Of a stretch of DNA of 64,000 bases, positions 57,470 through 64,000 are shown one piece after another. Source of the DNA: Aporrectodea caliginosa (Eukaryota; Annelida; Clitellata; Crassiclitellata; Lumbricidae). The notes beneath the pieces were generated by a model. The model had not been told where the DNA came from and made no database searches. It was given only the letters and a program-made list of their open reading frames with translations. The stretch is from contig JACEVL010000494.1 of NCBI GenBank assembly GCA_020284085.1, positions 242,001 through 306,000 on the forward strand. The letters run 5' to 3'. Positions within the stretch are counted from its first letter, which is position 1, and every line of letters starts with the position of its first letter. The translations under genes and the position numbers were made by a program.

Positions 57470-57555
57470 CAGAGGCCAAACGAAAAAAATTAATGTTTTA
57501 AATTTGTTATTTCGCCAGCCAGAGGCCAAACGAAAAAAATTAATGTTTTAACTGT
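57470..57555. repeat. 43-bp direct duplication
   Basis: TTTCGCCAGCCAGAGGCCAA and AAAAAAATTAATGTTTTAA occur twice in tandem, about 43-60 nt apart. Confidence 0.85.
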
Positions 57556-57899
57556 CATTTCTTAAATTCTTAAACAGCTTTAGTCCGATTGACTTCAAAC
57601 TTGACCTATAGATAAGGTCATAAGGAGTGAAGGGTTCCAAATAACATGGTAACAACAGACGTAAAATTCATCCCAATGATCTATTTTATATCTTTTTGGC
57701 CCAGCCCCATGTTGTGTCAGGGTTAGAAGGATCATTTCTTGCTGACTTTCTTCACAAAGAAAAAGTCCAGGAAAAGGATATATGTTTGTTGGTATTCATT
57801 ATCACTGGCCGTTAACACTTTCACATTAATTTTTCTTTTACCGTCTTTAAATAGCTTTAGGCAAGAGTAGGGCCTAGAGTAGGGATGCATTGCTTTTGT

Positions 57900-57972
57900 G
57901 AAGGATATATAATATATAATATAATTATATATATATATATATAATATATATATCATATATAATATATATATA

Positions 57973-58027
<55 letters not shown>

Positions 58028-58065
58028 TACACTGAAAGCACTGAAATTAAATTAAAGTGTCTACA
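57900..58065. repeat. (AT)n microsatellite
   Basis: About 120 nt of near-perfect TA repeats with occasional AA or C interruptions. Confidence 0.95.
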
Positions 58066-58069
58066 TAGT

Positions 58070-58180
58070 AATATTTAAAATAATTTTTAGTAAAAATTTT
58101 AATTTACTAAATTAGTTTTAATAGCTGAAAAAGGTCCCGGAACGCCGCTCCGGACCGTTCCGGATGAAAAAAGCACTGCA
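58070..58180 (-). mobile_element. Terminal region of a CAGTGCTTTTTT-type DNA transposon
   Basis: The reverse complement starts CAGTGCTTTTTTCATCCGGA and GGCGTTCCGGGACC. It matches the plus-strand end at 63887-64000 and the arm inside the element at 34.5-34.63 kb. Confidence 0.65.
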
Positions 58181-58300
58181 CCGAAATGTGTGTTTCAGAT
58201 GCCAAATTTTTGTGGGCCCAGTGGGGGGGTTGGTTCTCCATTGACTACTGGGGGGGTTAGACGCCACTTGCCCATTTTTCACTGAATTTAAGAGATAGGC

Positions 58301-59473
58301 AGGGGCGTCCATCCCCCTTAAGTCTATGAAGCATTCCCCTCGTGTCATCAGATTGTTCCCCCGACGACCGCTCCAGATGATTGGTGTACTGTAAAAATAA
58401 AATTTGAAGCTTGTAGGCTACACAGACAGAGGAATGCATAACGCCAGAGCTGCCAGGCAGTAGGCCTACTAACGTAAGTACTAATATTACAATATGTAGG
58501 CCTACTTATTCTGAGCAGCTGAGTGCAACAATTTCATCCAGTTTTTGTGATAGTGTCTCGTTCACAGGCTAATACTGTCAGATATGCAAACCAGTCATCA
58601 ACTATATGTGTATGCGACTCATTACTCGCTCAGCTGAGCAACTGGTCACCGCAATGGATACCAGGATTTTGTACAAGCTGGTGAGCGTGGGATAGCCTGA
58701 AAGTTGCCATATTACACGTAATAGCTTAACATAACAAGCTTTCAATCCACTGTCCTGTTGACAGATGTGTCTTTTGCTCGTCATCGTCGTCGCTGCCTGT
58801 GTATGCATCATATAGGTCAATCAGGTCTAGTTTTCAATCGTCGGGAATCAAGTCTCTAAGAGGCACAATGTCTTGCACGGCGCGATATACAAAGTCATGT
58901 CGAAACTCCTGGAGCTCGGTTTTCACTATCGGTGGGTCTAGGTCGTAGAGGTTACACAGCTAGTTTAGTTACATGCACTGTCTGTCGGTACGCTATCCTC
59001 TTCCTTGACGTAAAATAATCCATTTCTTCAAAAATACCTAACATGTGATCATGGAAACGGTCCTGTATTTGACAAGCAACTGCATATCCAGTGTTGTATA
59101 GTAAACGCCACTACGATAGTGGTCTGTGCTACAGGTCTGAGCGCCACATTTTACAATCCCTTTCTCAGTTTTCTGGTCATGTTGCCTATAAGTGGTCGTC
59201 TTGCTCGATGAACCGGAAAGTTCGCATAAACATCGTGGGTCTATTGCAAATCGTTGTAATTGTGCAACTAGGGACAGCCATAGATGTTCATCTTCTCTGT
59301 TTCAGTTTCTGACTGCACTGACGTATCAGCTGAGCCGCATCAAATTAAAAGCACATCAATTAATTTCTTAGATGGAAAAAACTGAACAGACGTTTAATGT
59401 ACTTAAAAAATTCTTTCCCCCCCTGAAAGGGCTATGAAGATTTCTGCTTCATTCCCCATAGGATGGACGCCCT
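58301..59473 (-). mobile_element. 1.17-kb hAT transposon with transposase C-terminal remnant
   Basis: Ends AGGGGCGTCCATCC and the inverse of AGGGCGTCCATCC are flanked by AGATAGG(C/G). On the minus strand, 58602-58820 encodes GYPTLTSLYKILVSIAVTSC and SAERVMSRI, the hAT dimerisation motif. Upstream, 58820-59030 encodes pieces such as LYDLDPPIVKTELQEFRHDF. Stops make it nonfunctional. Confidence 0.85.
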
Positions 59474-59819
59474 AGATAGGGACATCATTATCTGTTGAGA
59501 ACTCTTCAGTTAGCCTAAGTCACTTTAATGTTTCCTTTGGACATTGAACTTGAAAATGTCAGCTTTAAACTTAGCTTAAAATTTTTCACTTTATTAATAT
59601 TTTTACTGTTTCATTAAAATTATCTACAAGTAGGAATTATTGTTACAGCAAGACTTCTTGTAATACATCGTCAAGTGGACTTCAATTTCGAATAAGTTGT
59701 AGCCTAATGCATCGTTATTTATAGCTTCGTTGGTCAACATTCGTAAGTAGGCCTAATTTAAAGCCGTGCAATTAATATGCCAATTATGCAATCTTATGCT
59801 TCAGCATTACCTTTACATA

Positions 59820-60090
59820 ATTATAATAATAATCTTCGTTTAATTTCAAAGTGACACAGCGCAGCATGATTACAAATCAGTATGAACGGATGATCACAAG
59901 TTATTACAGGAGTCGAATTTAATTGTATACGACAGCCATGCAAGGCGCCCATCACGCACAACTAGGCCTACTCATTTCACCAACGCCATCTCGCGAATGA
60001 AAGGCTGAGCGGACCTTTGGCACGGTAGGCCTAGCGGGAATTGATACCACTTCCTACCAGGCCTACTCTACGTACCCGCCTGTGATGTTA
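59820..60090 (-). mobile_element. SINE copy, family S1
   Basis: Inverse of the 49.5-kb and 53.2-kb copies: ATGATCACAAGTTATTACAG, GAGTCGAATTTAAT, GCCATGCAAGGCGCCCATCA, GCGAATGAAAGGCTGAGCGG. Confidence 0.8.
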
Positions 60091-60499
60091 ACATTATTCT
60101 CTGGGGCCCTTAAATTACTTAAATTAAATTTACTTAAATTAAATTTCGAGGAAACACCCAGAAAACATTAATGGCGACTGTTGCCCATCTCGACAAGAAA
60201 ACAGCTGAGGGTCATTTAACACAGAAAAGCCACCTCAACCAATGAGCAGTGACCGTTCCCTTTCTGACCAATAACCATAAGTAGGCCATAGGTGCGTTCA
60301 ACTGCGTTCTCAGTGGCCCTGTAAAACAGAGAAGGCTTCCATCATAAAACAGGATCTTTCCACCTTCAAACTTTTCTCCTAATTTTCTCAGTTATTTCTC
60401 AACTCAATAACCCAAAAACACATTTCCCATCTAGTTTCGAGTCCTGGATCCGATCCTGTAAGTTTCGTCGCAAATATCAAAACTTTTGAAAATATAGAT

Positions 60500-61040
60500 G
60501 TATGGCCGATTTTGGAAGTCGTTTTCAGCAAGACATTTCGACGTGTTTCGCAGTCGACGTTAGACAAGGCTTCAACACAGGCAAACACTCGGTCAATGTA
60601 TTGGACTTACGTTGAACGGGCCAGAACGCCTGGCTGTTAAGTCGAGGATTACCTGATTTCTGACGATGGTAGATGTTTTTCTTAAGTGGTAAGTTCATTC
60701 CGAATCATATTTTCGATGAAATTTGACAAAATCGTGAAAAACACGTGCTGTCTAAGATTCACTTTGAACACATTTTGTCGATTTACGGTGTTTTTCAGTC
60801 TCACCATCGCCATCTAGCGAATACCATTAGGACATTCGAAGCTGATTTTGTGGAGTTTTAAGAAACTGCTCTGCCACCTGGCGAATGTAAAGAGATGTCT
60901 TTCGCATTCATTTATAAGAAAATAGCTTTATTAAATGACCGGAATCAATCGAGGACGCTAAGAAGTTAAGCACAAATGTTTCTAAAGTTTTTGAGACAGT
61001 CGTGATAAGTTTTATTAATTATTTATTAAATTGATATAGC
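60500..61040. repeat. LINE C-terminal remnant joined to a dispersed repeat
   Basis: 60500-60590 matches the LINE at 39370-39440 (AGACATTTCGACGTGTT). 60588-61040 is the second copy of the repeat at 41084-41530, ending in the reverse tail AAATTGATATAGCACAAT. Confidence 0.75.
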
Positions 61041-61212
61041 ACAATAAGAGTTTGAAGGCAGTTGAGGGGCGTGTACATGGATGTACAATGTGTACAGAGC
61101 GTATGTGAACATAAACTCTCGAACGTGGCTTAATGCTAATCATGGTGTAGGATATACTCTTACACCATGATGCTAATTAACACGTGCATAGGCGGGAAAA
61201 GACAATCCCAGG

Positions 61213-62698
61213 TAGACCTGGGAGTCGACCCCAATAAGTCGACCCCAGTCGACTTGGGCATCCCAAGTCGAGTCGAGTCGTTTCTGCTTAGCGCAACTGA
61301 CCCCCAAGTCGAATTTGTACAGAAAAGTGACCTCAAGTTGTTTTCTACACAAGTCGACTTAAACCGACTTGGGACACAAACAAATCTAAATTTATCTCGC
61401 CACACTAATGATCGTGAGGCCACGATGACGTTTAAGCAGTTGTATACTGTTTTAGTGTGAACAAACGTTTTTAAGACCTATATTGTGTGTTAGGGTTGTG
61501 TCATGACAATACACCTGTATATATATATATATATGTATAAACATGATCTAGTTGAGCGGGCGGTCATCGCCGCTTGTCTTATGTAAACATTGACTGAATA
61601 TAGCTCGTACTGAGCACGTGCTAATAGCGCGGGAAAGGTTAAAAATTGCTGATTACAGTCGATTTGAATAATGCAGTTGTCTTAATACAGTAGATAGAGC
61701 TGTATATTGAGAGTGAAGTGTTAAGAAATATAGTTGATTTATGTTGACGATGCACACTGAATAGAAGTGCTGAAGATAAAAGTAGATGTTCATCTAATTT
61801 GAAAGAGTAAGAAGAAATATTCAAAAACTCAGAACGGTACTGCGATATTATTTTGTATTATCGACGTCGGTTGCGGCGGTTGGAATAAACAGCTATTTAA
61901 CTTAGGTCTAGGCTACTTATTTTTATCGGTGTCGATTTATCTATATCATGAGTTATTATATGTTAAAGCGTCACACGTACGTTTAATAAAACTGGTGAAT
62001 CGAAATGTTAATAAAAATGTTAGCACGTCTGCCTTTTCAAGAGCTGAACGCGCGCAAATCAATGAACTTTTAGTCGTCAGTGAATTCGACCCAAAGAAAT
62101 CTGGATCGCATACTAATCAATCGATCGTTTGGCGCTACTTTAGTGCACTGCATTAGTCGTTTGCAGACGGGAAAACTGTTGTATTAGACAATGATCGACT
62201 TTATTGTCGGTGAGTGGTAGTACTGTGGGATGATACGCTTACATTGCTATTTGAATGACGTTAGTGGCCAAATAATTATAACAACAGTATTACACTGTGT
62301 CATTATAACACGCCATTCAGTGCAACCAGTCCGCGGTCCGCTACAGATTCTTCTGTTAACCCATTAAAGCATTACAAAATTGTTTAAGAACAAACACAAA
62401 CAGCTTAAAATAGGCCTAATAAGCAATTTTATTCATCGGGTGTTGAGATCTCATTACTCATTAGTATAAGAAATTAATGCTTGCCAGGCAAATCGGCATG
62501 ACATTTTTGTATTATTAGCCGTAGGCTACGTAATCGTAAATACCATGTCAGAAGTCGACTCTAAGTCGGAAGTTGGTTGTTTTTCTGCCAAGTCGGGTCA
62601 AGTCGTTTTGACTCCAAGTTGTCGACTTCAAGTCGACCTCAAGTCACTTTAAGGTCAAGTGGGGTCAAATTGGGTGACCAAAGTGACTCCCAGGTCTA
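61213..62698. mobile_element. 1,486-bp hAT-type DNA transposon
   Basis: Perfect 8-bp duplications ATCCCAGG lie at 61205-61212 and 62699-62706. Inverted ends are TAGACCTGGGAGTC. AAGTCGAC-rich subterminal repeats occur in both arms. A plus-strand frame at 61929-62156 ends SEFDPKKSGSHTNQSIVWRY, which resembles the start of a BED zinc finger; nothing else of a transposase remains. Confidence 0.88.
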
Positions 62699-63124
62699 AT
62701 CCCAGGTCATGAATTCGTGAACGAGCTAAGGCGCTGTTCCGCGTTTCCTTGGAGCATGCTCGGAGTAGGCCTACGTATGCTTGTAGGTATGTAGGCCCTA
62801 TATATTCATGTATATAATTATGCATGTATGTGTGTATGTTTGGGCGTATGTATGTATGTGGGAAATTATACATTATATATGATATTTTATAATAGGTTTT
62901 TGTCATTTTTTACTGTTTACAACCACTGGAAACGTTCATTAGGCATATTCTAGATATTGACGAAATGAAAAGTCAAAAACAAGACGGCCGACTTTAGCAA
63001 GCAATGTTTATCACTGTAAAATTGTATTCTGGTTTTAATGTTAACAAAAATGCTGTGTGATATCTCGGCGTCATAGAGCAAAAACCTTGGGCGAGCTCTG
63101 GCGACTTTGAGGTCATGGATCTGG

Positions 63125-63415
63125 GGCCTCTGTATACAATACAATACAATACAATTAGAAATTTATATCGCGCTTTGATAGGTCTTGAATGAGAGGCTGC
63201 AAGAGCGGCCGTTGCCGCCTTCGTCACCTCTCAGGTTGACCGTTGTAACAGCCTGCTGGCTGATGCGCCCCCATGGCCTTCTGGACGATCTGCAGTGAGT
63301 TCTGAATGCCGCCGCGAGGTTAATTTGCAACCGGATGTAGTGTGACCACGTCACTCCGCTCCTCCTTGATGTCCTGCACTGGCTGTATTGTATTGTATTG
63401 TATTCGATCATTTAT
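63125..63415 (+). mobile_element. L2-like retrotransposon fragment between inverted tails
   Basis: (AATAC)n with ATTTATATCGCGCTTTGATA at 63130-63180, then degraded frames (VAAFVTSQVDRCNSLLADAP; NAAARLICNR; LLDVLHWL) typical of the reverse-transcriptase C-terminus. Confidence 0.65.
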
Positions 63416-63480
63416 AAAGCGCCCTCTCGTGGCATAGGCCGTCAGAAGCGCTCCCAGTGCGAGGTACTCCAAGAGAAAAA
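63392..63480 (-). repeat. Reverse L2-like 3' tail with (GTATT)n
   Basis: GTATTGTATTGTATTCGATC, then TTTATAAAGCGCCCTCTCGT and AGAAGCGCTCCCAGTGCGAG. Confidence 0.75.
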
Positions 63481-63886
63481 GGAAGGCTTTAAGGTGAGAG
63501 AAAGAGGTAGAGATGCCACCAGAGAGGATGGTAGAGCGTAGAGACGGAGGAAATCCATTCCACAGTGAGGGACGTATACGCAGGCAAACGATCTGCCGGT
63601 TCCTTTTCGTGTTGAGTTCAAGCTCTGTGTGTTTGTCTTTAAGTCACTTCACGGGGCCGTATCTGAGTAGGGGAAAGTGGCCTAAAATGACATACCTAAG
63701 GATTTTTTGCAAGTTTAGCATAATATTTATGGCACAAGTGGGACTTTGTTATCATGGGCGCCCGCAGGATTTTTTGCAGGGGGGGTCAGTCACGGCCGAG
63801 AGAGTTAGTTGCGTTATAATGTGTCATTAAAACTAAACTCACATAATTACATTGTCTTAACAATTATACCTATTAAGTCTTAACAG

Positions 63887-64000
63887 TGCTTTTTTAGCCG
63901 GAGCAGTCCGGAACGGCGTTCTGGAACCTTTTTCAGCTATTACAAAATAATATATTTCATTAAAATTTTTTAATAAAAAATTATTTAAAATTATTTAGAT
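63887..64000 (+). mobile_element. End of a CAGTGCTTTTTT-type DNA transposon, cut by the window edge
   Basis: CAGTGCTTTTTTAGCCGGAG and GGAACGGCGTTCTGGAACC match the inverse of 58070-58180. The rest of the element lies beyond the window. Confidence 0.65.

Larger units (their letters stand above)
56762..64000. other. Transposon-rich region to the end of the window
   Basis: No gene is supported here. The upstream regulatory DNA of the TBC gene should lie in its left part. The content is SINEs, hAT-type elements, LINE ends and unassigned (A+T)-rich DNA. Confidence 0.5.

Noticed and set aside
1..64000. CRISPR array, operon, riboswitch or other prokaryotic features
   Set aside because: The tandem repeats have no spacers of uniform length. 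Introns and SINEs show that this is animal DNA.

Overview
The window is animal nuclear DNA: intron-rich genes with GT-AG junctions and consistent phases, an (A+T)-rich background, and dense non-LTR retrotransposon ends, tRNA-derived SINEs, short DNA transposons with 8-bp target duplications, and simple repeats. A marine invertebrate is likely, but I cannot name the phylum. Every gene model below was assembled by eye from splice sites, reading frame and family resemblance.

Four genes are supported. (1) Positions 1136-10667, plus strand: a secreted, cysteine-rich protein of four Ly6/uPAR- or ET-module-like domains in five exons. All introns are phase 1 and cut each domain at the same place. One exon carries a 1-nt frame break. 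(2) Positions 15316-18118, minus strand: the last two exons of an unrecognised single-pass membrane protein (Ala-rich stretch, membrane helix, charged cytoplasmic tail). Its 5' part was not found. (3) Positions 23235-38827, minus strand: eleven exons of an ALDH16A1-type aldehyde dehydrogenase with all the usual catalytic residues, including the nucleophilic Cys that the mammalian protein lacks. The exons for roughly the last 250 residues were not found. (4) Positions 45358-56761, minus strand: a USP6NL/RN-tre-like TBC-domain Rab GTPase-activating protein. Twelve exons join in frame; a thirteenth, the candidate first exon, completes a 576-residue reading frame.

Layout: 1-11 kb is the Ly6-like gene and its introns; 11-15 kb is transposon-rich intergenic DNA; 15-18 kb is the membrane-protein tail; 18-23 kb is repeats with no exon I can recognise; 23-39 kb is ALDH16A1; 39-45 kb is transposons, including a mariner-like foldback with identical 207-bp arms; 45-57 kb is the TBC gene; 57-64 kb is SINEs and hAT-type elements.

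The genes show no shared pathway and look like ordinary chromosomal neighbours. The most unusual signals are: the modular phase-1 architecture of the Ly6-like gene; the missing 3' end of ALDH16A1 facing the missing 5' end of the membrane-protein gene on the same strand; tandem repeats sitting within tens of bases of many splice sites; a shared box recurring in unrelated repeat families; and strong enrichment of the palindrome TAGGCCTA.
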